Part shown: positions 35,954-43,836 of the stretch, in pieces
Numbering within the stretch: the first letter of the stretch is position 1
Layout: every line of letters starts with the position of its first letter
Origin: an uncultured Dorea sp.
GTDB lineage: Bacteria; Bacillota_A; Clostridia; Lachnospirales; Lachnospiraceae
Assembly (NCBI GenBank): GCA_910579015.1
Contig: CAJTRO010000004.1
Location: 66,996 to 130,995, forward strand
Length of the DNA stretch: 64,000 bases
Reading direction: 5' to 3'
Position numbers and translations under genes: made by a program
Notes under the pieces: model-generated
The model's database searches: none
Seen by the model: only the letters and a program-made list of their open reading frames with translations
What the model was told of the DNA's origin: nothing

Positions 35954-36836
35954 CTTTATAATTACCGTATTAAGATTATCTGCACCAATCCTGCTGTGTG
36001 CGATAGGTTCCTTATTTTGTGACAGGGCCGGGGTGACCAACATCTCTTTGGAGGGAATGATGCTGATCTCATCATTTACAGCAGTTCTTGGAAGCTTTAT
36101 AACAGGAAGCTGGCTTGCGGGGCTTTTGGCGGCCATTTGCGCAAGTGTCCTTGCATCGTTGTTTTTTGCACTGATAACAATCCGGTTCGGCGGGGCGGAG
36201 CTTGTTGTGGGATTTACTATGAATGTATTGCTGGATGGGTTATCTGTATTCCTGCTGAGATCCATATTCAAGGTATCTGGTTCGTTTGTGTCCGAGAAAA
36301 TTGTAAAGATTCCGTCATTTTCTGTACCGCTCATAAAGAACATCCCGGTGCTGGGCGGATTGGTAACGGAGCTGAATATACTGGTGTGTGCCGCGTATGG
36401 AAGTGTATTTCTTGCGTATTTTATATTTCGTAAAACACATCTGGGGTTGCAGATCATAGCGAGCGGAGAAAATCCGCAGGCGGCGGCAACCGTCGGGATC
36501 AATGTCTATAAGATCAGACTGTTGATGCTGGTGATCACAGGAGGGCTGTGTGGAATGGCAGGAGCTCAGCTTTCGTTAGGTTATCTGTCTATGTTTACAG
36601 AAGGAATGACGGCGGGAAGGGGATTCATAGCATTGGTTGCAGTCATGTTTGCAAGAGGCAGTGCATTTAGAGTTCTGCTTGTGACGATGTTGTTTGGTGC
36701 GGCGGAAATGCTGTCGAATTATTTGCAGCTCTACCAGTTCTCTTCGTATCTGATATTAATGATACCGTATATCTGCGTTATCGCATTGACGATCATCCAG
36801 CTTATATTTGAGCGGAAGAAGAAAATCATCAAGTAA
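35943..36836 (+). CDS. BMP-type ABC transporter permease, second subunit
   Basis: Partner permease of 297 residues related to YufQ/NupQ. Conserved segments are GSLFCDRAGVTNISLEGMMLISS near 22-44 and GENPQAAATVGINVYKIRLL near 175. It overlaps the end of the first permease by 11 bases with AAGGAGGGGG as ribosome site. A small AACTC/GAGTT stem at 36839-36854 follows and may protect or separate the message before the binding-protein gene, whose product is usually needed in excess. Confidence 0.93.
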   Translation: MINSFIITVLRLSAPILLCAIGSLFCDRAGVTNISLEGMMLISSFTAVLGSFITGSWLAGLLAAICASVLASLFFALITIRFGGAELVVGFTMNVLLDGLSVFLLRSIFKVSGSFVSEKIVKIPSFSVPLIKNIPVLGGLVTELNILVCAAYGSVFLAYFIFRKTHLGLQIIASGENPQAAATVGINVYKIRLLMLVITGGLCGMAGAQLSLGYLSMFTEGMTAGRGFIALVAVMFARGSAFRVLLVTMLFGAAEMLSNYLQLYQFSSYLILMIPYICVIALTIIQLIFERKKKIIK

Positions 36837-36884
36837 ACAACTCAGGAATGAGTTGAAATTATAGAAAAATAAAGGAGGAAAAAC

Positions 36885-37919
36885 ATGAAGAAAAGATTAT
36901 TGGCTGTTGTATTGTGTGTTGCACTTGCAGGGATGGTAACCGGCTGTAACGGAGGCGCAGAAGGCAAGACGGAGGAAAAAGAGAAGGTGGAGCAAGACGG
37001 GACAAAGGAGCCGGAAGGCGGGGCAGAGCTTAGCGCTGCATTTGTGACTGTACAGCCGTTAGGCGATCCGACAATTGATCTGTGCTATAAGGGATTCACA
37101 GAAGCAGTAGAAGAATTTGGATTTGGCAAAACGACGGTTGTAGAAGCAAAAGCCGGAGAATATGAGGAGAATTTCCGTGCATTGTGTGAAGAAGGGTATG
37201 GATTGATCATTGCAAATATGCCGGAGCTTCAGGAGGCTGTAGGCAGAGTGGCGCCGGATTATCCGGATACTAAATTTATGATAGCGTTGGGCGAGGCAAA
37301 GGGCGATAATGTTATCAGCACCTGGAATAAAGAGCAGTATGGAACATATATTACAGGTGTATTTGCAGGGTTAATGACAAAGACAGACAAGGTTGCTTTT
37401 CTTGGCGGTGTGGATAATGACCAGTTAGGAAGAGTCGGGGGTGGATTTGTTGACGGAGTAAAGGCATCTAATCCGGATTGTAAGGTAGAGGTTATGTTTG
37501 TGGGAGATTTTTCTGATCCTACGAAGGGAAAACAGATGGCTCAGCTCCTCTATGATGAGGGGTGTGATATTATTTTCCAGGCGGCGGCACAGTCAGGTAA
37601 AGGAGTGTTTGAATGTGCCAAGGAAATGGGGGAAGGTCATAATATTATCGGTATTGACGTAGACCAGAATGGCGATCTCCCGGGACAGGTTTATGGTTCT
37701 TTTGTTACACCTTATGACAAATGGGTTTATGAAGCGATGGAAGAGTTTGCGAAGGGCGAATTTGAAGGAAGGGTAATCTACAGAAGTGTGAAGGAAGGGA
37801 CAACACTGAAGATGGCGGAAGACTATGTGGAGATTCCCAAGGAAGTGTCGGATGCTGTGGACGAGGCAACAGAGAAGATTATCAGCGGGGAGATTGAACC
37901 GGCGGATACATTGAAATAG
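36885..37919 (+). CDS. BMP-family substrate-binding lipoprotein
   Basis: Secreted solute-binding lipoprotein, 344 residues, of the PnrA/Med/BMP family that serves nucleoside-type ABC importers. The N-terminus MKKRLLAVVLCVALAG is a lipoprotein signal peptide with lipobox VTGC, so Cys22 is lipidated. The mature part has the family markers FVTVQPLGDPTIDLCYKGF near 54, VAFLGGVDNDQLGRVGGGFVDG near 166 and IGIDVDQNGDLPG near 246. AAAGGAGGAAAAAC precedes the ATG. Known relatives bind purine and pyrimidine nucleosides, which hints that the substrate here is nucleoside-like; this is inference. Confidence 0.92.
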   Translation: MKKRLLAVVLCVALAGMVTGCNGGAEGKTEEKEKVEQDGTKEPEGGAELSAAFVTVQPLGDPTIDLCYKGFTEAVEEFGFGKTTVVEAKAGEYEENFRALCEEGYGLIIANMPELQEAVGRVAPDYPDTKFMIALGEAKGDNVISTWNKEQYGTYITGVFAGLMTKTDKVAFLGGVDNDQLGRVGGGFVDGVKASNPDCKVEVMFVGDFSDPTKGKQMAQLLYDEGCDIIFQAAAQSGKGVFECAKEMGEGHNIIGIDVDQNGDLPGQVYGSFVTPYDKWVYEAMEEFAKGEFEGRVIYRSVKEGTTLKMAEDYVEIPKEVSDAVDEATEKIISGEIEPADTLK

Positions 37920-37939
37920 TATGAGAGAGGAAGAGAGAT

Positions 37940-38833
37940 TTGAGTATAGTGATGGTAATCGGATGTAATGGACTGATTGGTTCGTCTCTCGTGCGTAAGT
38001 TATTGAATGAAGGTCATGATGTTGTGGGATATTCGCGGAGAAATCCGGACGTGGAGCATAGCCGCTTCCATTCTTATACGGGTGAACTAAGCGAATTGAA
38101 TCTGATGATAAGCATTATGCTAAGGCATCATGTAGAGACGGTAATACACAATGCGGCATTATCACATCCTAAGATGGCAGAGGATCAGCCGTTCAGAATG
38201 TTTCAGGTGAACCTTTCGGGGGTTTTGAATTCAATTGAAGCAGCCAGGATCACAGGAGTGAAGAGATATTTGTTCGCAAGTGCGGCAGGAGTGTATGGAA
38301 ATAATATCTCGGATCCTGTTGTGGAGGATATGCCTTTGAAATCCGAGTGTGTGTATGATTCTGCTAAGATTGCGGCGGAGGAGGTCGTGAAAAATTACGG
38401 GCTTGAATGTGGAATCTTCCGGATAGGCTTTGTATATGGGCCAGGGCGCATACATGAATGCCCGATTGCGATGCTCCTTCGGGAAGTACGTGAAAACGGC
38501 TGTGTTGAGTGGAACGCCGGATTGGATCAATATCTGGATTATGTGTTCATAGATGATGTGACAGATGGATTTGTAAAGGCGGTAGAGGCGGAAAAACTGA
38601 AATATCGTATTTATAACATGGGCGGCGGAAGGCTGACTCCGTTTCGGGATGTTGTTGATATCGTCAGGAAATTATATTCCCATGCGCAGGTTAAGATCGG
38701 AAGAGGGGGACTGGGATATGATAATATAGGACGTATGGATAACAGCCGGGCAAGAGAGGATTTTGGATATGAGCCGAAGATCACACTGGAAGAGGGGATA
38801 CGAAGATATGACGAATGGCTTACAGGTTTTTAA
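37940..38833 (+). CDS. NAD(P)-dependent epimerase/dehydrogenase, extended SDR
   Basis: Extended short-chain dehydrogenase of 297 residues. The Rossmann motif VIGCNGLIGSSL is near 5-16, the active-site Ser region is ASAAGVYG near 113, and the catalytic YDSAK is near 137-141. Family members include nucleotide-sugar epimerases and uronate dehydrogenases. Followed by a KDPG-type aldolase and a DgoK-type kinase, oxidation of a sugar or uronate to an aldonate or aldarate lactone is a reasonable guess. The start is TTG 37940 (GAGAGGAAGAG upstream); starting at the later ATG 37952 would cut into the first beta strand. Confidence 0.85.
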   Translation: MSIVMVIGCNGLIGSSLVRKLLNEGHDVVGYSRRNPDVEHSRFHSYTGELSELNLMISIMLRHHVETVIHNAALSHPKMAEDQPFRMFQVNLSGVLNSIEAARITGVKRYLFASAAGVYGNNISDPVVEDMPLKSECVYDSAKIAAEEVVKNYGLECGIFRIGFVYGPGRIHECPIAMLLREVRENGCVEWNAGLDQYLDYVFIDDVTDGFVKAVEAEKLKYRIYNMGGGRLTPFRDVVDIVRKLYSHAQVKIGRGGLGYDNIGRMDNSRAREDFGYEPKITLEEGIRRYDEWLTGF

Positions 38834-39467
38834 GGAGAAAATCATTGCGATCATCAGAGGGCTGGAGCTGGATGATACGTTGCGGGCTGTTGAGGCGCTG
38901 AGAGCCGGGGGGATCCGGTTGGTTGAAGTGCCTTTTGACCAGATGAGGGATCCCAAAGATACGGCTGTCAAGGTGAAGGAAATAAGAAGAAATTTTGGAG
39001 GAGGGGATCTTATCTGTGGCAGCGGGACGGTTTTGACCGCTGAACAGGTAAGAATTACTTACGAAGCGGGCGGAAGTCTGATTGTTACTCCAACAGCCGG
39101 CAAAGAGGTGATCGAGGAGGCAAAACGCCTGGGAATGTTCGTTATGGCCGGCGCCATGTCTCCCACGGAAACGGCCGATGTCTATGGGCAGGGTGCGGAT
39201 GTGGTCAAGGTGTTTCCGGCAGGAGTATTAGGAACAGGGTATATAAAGGCGCTGCGGGGACCATTTCCGTATATTCCGCTGGCGGCGGTTGGAGGAATAA
39301 ATCTTGATAATATTCAGGATTTCCAGGATGCCGGAGTCAGTATGTTTGGAATAGGGGAAAGTCTGGTAAATAGAGAACTGATACGGCAGAACCGCTATGA
39401 TATGCTTACGAAACTGGCAAGGGCATATGTAGAAAAGGTAAACGACTGTCAGGAGTGTGCAGAATGA
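38808..39467 (+). CDS. KDPG/KDPGal aldolase (2-dehydro-3-deoxy-phosphogluconate type)
   Basis: Class I aldolase of 219 residues that splits a 6-phospho-2-keto-3-deoxy sugar acid into pyruvate and glyceraldehyde-3-phosphate. The catalytic Glu is in RLVEVPFD near 38, the Schiff-base Lys in ADVVKVFPAG near 130, and phosphate binding is by AVGGI near 157. ATG 38808 gives the normal N-terminus (IIAIIRG) and overlaps the end of the SDR gene; an upstream ATG at 38763 is rejected. Gluco versus galacto preference cannot be told, but the neighbouring DgoK-type kinase suggests the galacto-configured intermediate. Confidence 0.92.
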   Translation: MTNGLQVFKEKIIAIIRGLELDDTLRAVEALRAGGIRLVEVPFDQMRDPKDTAVKVKEIRRNFGGGDLICGSGTVLTAEQVRITYEAGGSLIVTPTAGKEVIEEAKRLGMFVMAGAMSPTETADVYGQGADVVKVFPAGVLGTGYIKALRGPFPYIPLAAVGGINLDNIQDFQDAGVSMFGIGESLVNRELIRQNRYDMLTKLARAYVEKVNDCQECAE

Positions 39468-40471
39468 GATATGTTATTACATTGGATTCGGGAACGACAA
39501 ATACCCGGATGATACTTTTGAATGAGGATGATGAGCCGGTTCATTCTGCAAAAGTGCCGGTGGGAGTGAGGGATACTGCAATAGACGGTAATCTGGGTAA
39601 GCTGGTATCAGGTGTCAGAGAATGTCTGGATAAGATTTTGAGGCAGAAACAGATAGATTATAGCGATATAAAATGTGTGATTGCATCCGGTATGATCACA
39701 TCTGAGCTGGGATTGGCGGATATACCGCATATTCCTGCGCCGGCTGGGATAGAGGAGCTTGCGGGGCATATGCAAAAGAGGTGTTTTCCGGAAATATGCC
39801 CGTTACCGATTTATTTTATTCCCGGAATAAAGAACTGTCTATCGGAGGTCGGGCAGGAAAATTTCACGGATATGGATATGATGCGTGGAGAAGAGACAGA
39901 AAGTGCGGCGCTGATCAGACGCTTTTATGACGGACGCCGGATGCTGCTGATATTGCCGGGAAGTCATACGAAATTTGTGGAGGCAGACAACAGAGGAAGG
40001 ATTACGGGATGCGCCACATCAATGGCGGGCGAATTGCTTGCGGTACTCACGAAAAAGACAATTCTTGCGAAGGCCGTAGAGTACAAGTTTGTGAATGAGC
40101 AGGACTATGACAGGGATATGGTCCTGCTGGGGTATAAAACAGCGGAAAAAATTGGTGTCAGCGCGGCATGTTTCCAGGGACGGGTTCTGAAGACATATGT
40201 ATATGAAGATTATAAGAAAATAGCGAATTATATCTTAGGCGCTGTTCTTCAGAATGATATAATGCTTATGGAGCGAGGCAGGATTGCTTCATCCGTCTGG
40301 GACCGGGATATCATTGTATCTGGAAAAAATCCGTTTAGAAGAGCGTTGTTTGATATTATCATGAGTGAAGGGAGATACGATCAGGTTACAGAGTATATTC
40401 CGAAAGCCGGTGAGATACCCTTAAGCGCCGAAGGTGCGTTGATGGCGGCCAGGATCAGGGGGATTATATAA
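39464..40471 (+). CDS. dgoK: 2-dehydro-3-deoxygalactonokinase (DgoK) family kinase
   Basis: Sugar-acid kinase of 335 residues. The phosphate motif TLDSGTTNTRM is near 5-15, SGMITSELGL near 77-86, and the family hallmark ILPGSHTKFVE near 165-175. DgoK phosphorylates 2-keto-3-deoxygalactonate, giving the substrate of the upstream aldolase. ATG 39464 overlaps the aldolase stop (ATGA) with CAGGAG upstream, so the two are translationally coupled. A dehydratase that would make the keto-deoxy acid is missing here. It is the last gene before the hairpin at 40503. Confidence 0.9.
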   Translation: MRYVITLDSGTTNTRMILLNEDDEPVHSAKVPVGVRDTAIDGNLGKLVSGVRECLDKILRQKQIDYSDIKCVIASGMITSELGLADIPHIPAPAGIEELAGHMQKRCFPEICPLPIYFIPGIKNCLSEVGQENFTDMDMMRGEETESAALIRRFYDGRRMLLILPGSHTKFVEADNRGRITGCATSMAGELLAVLTKKTILAKAVEYKFVNEQDYDRDMVLLGYKTAEKIGVSAACFQGRVLKTYVYEDYKKIANYILGAVLQNDIMLMERGRIASSVWDRDIIVSGKNPFRRALFDIIMSEGRYDQVTEYIPKAGEIPLSAEGALMAARIRGII

Positions 40472-40502
40472 ATTATAGAAATGGAAAAGTACAGTTCAAC
40501 AA

Positions 40503-40536
40503 CAGAGCAGGGGTGTTTCGCAACACCCCTGCTCTG
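40503..40536. terminator. Perfect 15-bp hairpin ending the amidohydrolase-dgoK operon
   Basis: CAGAGCAGGGGTGTT at 40503-40517 pairs exactly with AACACCCCTGCTCTG at 40522-40536, loop TCGC. The T content after it is modest on both strands, but its position between convergent genes makes it a likely shared terminator. Confidence 0.8.
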
Positions 40537-40558
40537 CCTTATGTGAGTAAACGTTATT

Positions 40559-41848
40559 CTACTGTGTAATATCAGACGCAGAATCATTATTTTCAGCGTC
40601 ATTAACTGTGCTGTCCGTGGTTCCATTCGTCTGATTTTCTAAAACAGCATCAGAACCCTCTGACACAGAATCTGTGTTGTCCGCATCATTGATCGGAAGG
40701 CCGGTCTCGGGATCGACAGGAGAGCCGGTCTCAGGATCGATGGAAGCGTCGGGATTCTCGTCGTCTGCTGATGCATCATCTGAACCATCGGAATCATCTG
40801 TGTCCTCGGTCTCGTCTTCGGTGCCGGCGGTCTCAGTGTCCTCGTTCTCAGCTTCATCGTCACCGCCGCCGAAGAGGTTCTTGAAGAAACCAGTTACCTT
40901 ATCCCAGAAGCCTCCTTCTTCTTTTGAATTGTTCACGACCGCATCCAGCGTGCTGTCAATCACAGCATCCGCGCCAAGGATGTCGTCGTTGGTTCCGTTG
41001 ATGATACCGCCGTCGTTGTTGCTGTCTCCGGTGAAGAAGCCTTTGACGGAGGTCCACAGGTTAGAGAAGAAACCTCCGCTCTTGCCGTCTAAGTTATCGA
41101 GCGTCTCCTTCAATGCCTTGACATCATAGTCATATTGGGAAATGTTCTTCATCAGAGAGTTGATCTTCGCCAGCTGGTCTTCCGTAAGAGATATGTTGTA
41201 GTTCTTGACGGCATTGTTGACAGCCTCCTTAATCTCTCCTTCGTCGGTCAGCCCTTCCTTGATGACCTCCTGCTTTACTTCGTTGATCAGATCGGTAGCA
41301 TCCTTCTGGCCGATGGTGTCTGCAATCTCGCCGGTAGTTATAAGCTCTTCGGTTGCGGCGGCCTTCTGGTCTTCGCTTAAGGTCTCCCCGCTTGCTTTCT
41401 CGTAAGCCATCATGATCCCGGTCAGAGCGCCTGTGCCGGAGACTTCCATCGGTGAAGCGGCAACGACGTTGCAGTTCTCAACTCCGGAGGTCAAAAGGGT
41501 GCTGGCGATCATGGAGCTTGTTACAAATGTGAGGTTGCCTACTTTGACCTGTATGCCGCCGCTGGTAGTCGGTTCTACATAAGAACAGCTGTAGGTGCGG
41601 GTGCCGATCTGGGCTTCGGAAGCAATCCCTTCCATGTACTTGCGTTCGTCTGCATTCGTAACTTCTATGGTATCTACAGCGTCAGCGGTAGTGCCAAAGT
41701 ATTGGTACATGGACTGCTTCTGTTCCTCTGTCAGGTTGGCGCCGATTGTGACGATCTTTGCGCCGTCAGCCTGGACGGTCATGGGAAGGCTTGTGCAGAC
41801 AAGTGCGGCGGCCATCATGGCGGGTATCAATCTTTTTGTATTCATCAT
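40559..41848 (-). CDS. Secreted DUF1002 domain protein with acidic tail
   Basis: A 429-residue exported protein of the DUF1002 (YexA-like) family, function unknown. The signal peptide is RLIPAMMAAALVCTSLPMTVQA, cleaved near residue 27. DUF1002 features follow: ANLTEEQKQSMYQYFG near 38, VKVGNLTFVTSSMIASTLLTSGV near 99-121, and AASPMEVSGTGALTGIM near 129. After about residue 310 comes a Thr/Glu/Asp-rich tail with two PETG(S/L)P(V/I)-like repeats, possibly cell-wall spanning. No sorting motif or anchor is seen. The ribosome site is weak. Confidence 0.85.
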   Translation of the reverse strand: MMNTKRLIPAMMAAALVCTSLPMTVQADGAKIVTIGANLTEEQKQSMYQYFGTTADAVDTIEVTNADERKYMEGIASEAQIGTRTYSCSYVEPTTSGGIQVKVGNLTFVTSSMIASTLLTSGVENCNVVAASPMEVSGTGALTGIMMAYEKASGETLSEDQKAAATEELITTGEIADTIGQKDATDLINEVKQEVIKEGLTDEGEIKEAVNNAVKNYNISLTEDQLAKINSLMKNISQYDYDVKALKETLDNLDGKSGGFFSNLWTSVKGFFTGDSNNDGGIINGTNDDILGADAVIDSTLDAVVNNSKEEGGFWDKVTGFFKNLFGGGDDEAENEDTETAGTEDETEDTDDSDGSDDASADDENPDASIDPETGSPVDPETGLPINDADNTDSVSEGSDAVLENQTNGTTDSTVNDAENNDSASDITQ

Positions 41849-41951
41849 AAAATCCGGTGTGTGAACACCTATCCTCCTGTTCGTCTGTGCATATTTATTT
41901 GAGTCCTGCTTAATATAACATATTCTATAGAGGATTCAAATAAAATATACC

Positions 41952-42275
41952 TTAACTATTTATAAAGATTTTTTGTAGACGACGTTCGAAGATGTGTTCA
42001 TCTATGATTCCATGCATACTGCCGTGGAACCGTCCGCCGCGGAAGAAAACGAAAGTCGGGACGATATCGGCTTCGTATTCGGCCGCAAGGAGAGGTGATT
42101 CTTCAATCTCTACTTCGCAGAATTTGATTCGTCCGCGGTATTTTTTCTCTATTTCTTCTACGACAGGTTTCATCATGGCACATTTACCGCACCATACGGC
42201 ATAGAACATGACAACGACCGGAAGGGAACTGCGCCCTGTCTCGGAGGAAAAGTTTTTGGATGTTAGATGCTGCAT
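41952..42275 (-). CDS. Thioredoxin-like protein with WCGKC active site
   Basis: A 107-residue thioredoxin fold. The redox site is YAVWCGKCAMM near 26-36, where canonical thioredoxin has WCGPC, and the cis-Pro is in ADIVPTFVFF near 69-78. There is no signal peptide, so it is cytosolic. Replacing Pro by Lys in the CxxC pair usually makes the disulfide more oxidising (family knowledge). AAAGGTAAGT precedes the start, overlapping the end of a small Cys-rich frame, so the two are probably translated together. Confidence 0.88.
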   Translation of the reverse strand: MQHLTSKNFSSETGRSSLPVVVMFYAVWCGKCAMMKPVVEEIEKKYRGRIKFCEVEIEESPLLAAEYEADIVPTFVFFRGGRFHGSMHGIIDEHIFERRLQKIFINS

Positions 42276-42288
42276 AATACTTACCTTT

Positions 42289-42429
42289 CTAGCATTCGGG
42301 ATTTAGGGCACGGCATAGTTCGTCTATAGATTTCTTCAGACAAGAGAGCTTCTTATGAAGTCCTTTCCTGTGATAAGTGAATTCGCAGATTTTCTGCCGT
42401 AGACATTTCCTTCTTTTTCTGCATCCCAT
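42289..42429 (-). CDS. Small basic Cys-rich protein, 46 residues
   Basis: An unannotated-size frame that starts MGCRKRRKCLRQ and ends LNPEC. It has six Cys and about fifteen Lys/Arg/His residues. GAGGT lies six bases upstream of the ATG at 42429; an ATG two codons earlier touches the ribosome site. The frame ends 13 bases before the thioredoxin start. Spaced Cys pairs next to a thioredoxin suggest a metal-binding or redox partner, but no family is recognised. Confidence 0.5.
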   Translation of the reverse strand: MGCRKRRKCLRQKICEFTYHRKGLHKKLSCLKKSIDELCRALNPEC

Positions 42430-42510
42430 ATGCATACCTCAGGATATTATTTCTTCTATACTTTATATGAGAGGGAAGGCTTTTTTGTGAATAAAATCAG
42501 GGCGGAAAGC

Positions 42511-43257
42511 TTATGCTTTCCGCCTGGCGGTTAATTTACAGATAGGATTTCCGAGAGAGGAGAACTTCTCCTCATATTCCGTCATTATATTCCCGGGATT
42601 CATCACGGCGTCATGATGGAGATCGTATGTACAGCAATCCAGCTGAAAGAACGGACTGTCATGGACTTCGGCTGTAGAGAAGTCGAAGAGCCCGCGGTTA
42701 TCCGTCTTGAATTCAATGGTGCCCCCGTCGGCGAGGATCTTGTCATAGCGGGCAAGAAACTCTCCGGAGGTGAGGCGTCTTGCGGCATGTCTTGATTTGG
42801 GCCAGGGATCGGAGAAGTTCAGATAGATCCTGTCAATCTCGCCCGGAGCAAATACGTCCGCCACATTGCGGGCATCCATACAGATGAAGCGGATGTTGGC
42901 TGGCGGCCTGCCTGCTGTGACCGTGTGTGCGTCTGTGTCAGGCGCTAAGTATGAGGAACTGCGGGCATGGCAGTCGTCTGCTGTCGTGTCATCCTTACAA
43001 TCGTCCCCGGTCTGGAATTTCTCCACTGCCCGGAGCAGTACGCTGGAGTAACGTTCTATTCCTATATAATTGATGTCCGGATTCTGTCCGGCCAGTGTCA
43101 GCAGGAACTGTCCCTTCCCCATACCGATCTCTATGTGGATGGGATTCGGATTACCGAAGATTTCCGGCCATCTGCCGCGGTAATCTGCCTCATTCTTAAC
43201 AACTTCTTTGCACGCGTCCAATACACTGCCGGCGCGTGGTATATTCCTTAATCGCAT
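42511..43257 (-). CDS. trmB: tRNA (guanine46-N7)-methyltransferase, with insertion
   Basis: A SAM-dependent enzyme making m7G46 in tRNA, 248 residues. It begins MRLRNIPRA; motif I IHIEIGMGKGQF is near 40-51, YIGIERY near 64 and LNFSDPWPKSRH near 143. Between AVEKF and NIRFICMDARN (about residues 82-119) lies a roughly 38-residue hydrophilic insertion rich in Asp, Thr and Ser that typical TrmB of about 215 residues lacks. GGGGG stands nine bases before ATG 43257; an upstream ATG at 43299 is not supported. Confidence 0.93.
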   Translation of the reverse strand: MRLRNIPRAGSVLDACKEVVKNEADYRGRWPEIFGNPNPIHIEIGMGKGQFLLTLAGQNPDINYIGIERYSSVLLRAVEKFQTGDDCKDDTTADDCHARSSSYLAPDTDAHTVTAGRPPANIRFICMDARNVADVFAPGEIDRIYLNFSDPWPKSRHAARRLTSGEFLARYDKILADGGTIEFKTDNRGLFDFSTAEVHDSPFFQLDCCTYDLHHDAVMNPGNIMTEYEEKFSSLGNPICKLTARRKA

Positions 43258-43521
43258 ATGAGATTTCCCCCTGTTTTCAAGCGTTTTCGTATGTTTCATA
43301 GTTTATAATGGGGAGGCCGAAAAGTCAATTCCATATAAGTGTGTGAAATCCGTAACAATTAGCTGTTTTTTTGTTGAATTTGACTATGGAAATTTGAAGA
43401 AATCGGAGTATATTATAATTGTGTGCAAATTGACGGGAAAAGAGTGTGTTTCCCCCTGATATCATGCGGTATTGCACATAGCCAGTATAACTGGAAATAG
43501 TGGAGGAATGGAGGAGGCCAG

Positions 43522-43833
43522 ATGGACACAGTTGTTAAGAAGATAGCGGATATTGAAGAAACGGCAGAAGCGATTGTGGAACATGCTCAGGCTCAGAAGA
43601 GTGAGATCGAGAAGAAGATCCAGAACCAGAGAGACCGATTTGACGCGGCTATCGAGGATGAAACCCGGAAGCAGTTGGAGAAGATCAGGCGGGACGCGGA
43701 TACGAAGATGGAGCGGATCCTGAACGAACAGCGGGAGAAGAACCGCACGACGATTGATAATCTGAAGAAGGAATTCGAAGAGAATCATACTGCATACGCC
43801 AGGGAGATCCTCTCGCACATAGCAGAGGTGTAG
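43522..43833 (+). CDS. V-type ATP synthase subunit H (peripheral-stalk G-like)
   Basis: A 103-residue, almost wholly helical charged protein (IEKKIQNQRDRFDAAIEDE). It fits the short coiled coil of the A/V-ATPase peripheral stalk that pairs with subunit E. As the first gene of the operon, with GGAGGCCAG upstream, its identity rests on position, size and coiled-coil character rather than on distinctive motifs. The 264-base gap before it contains AT-rich promoter-like sequence including TATTATAAT near 43411. Confidence 0.82.
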   Translation: MDTVVKKIADIEETAEAIVEHAQAQKSEIEKKIQNQRDRFDAAIEDETRKQLEKIRRDADTKMERILNEQREKNRTTIDNLKKEFEENHTAYAREILSHIAEV

Positions 43834-43836
43834 AGC

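Noticed and set aside
40503..40536. A transposon end
   Set aside because: The perfect 15-bp inverted repeat has a four-base loop and lies between convergent genes, which fits a shared terminator.
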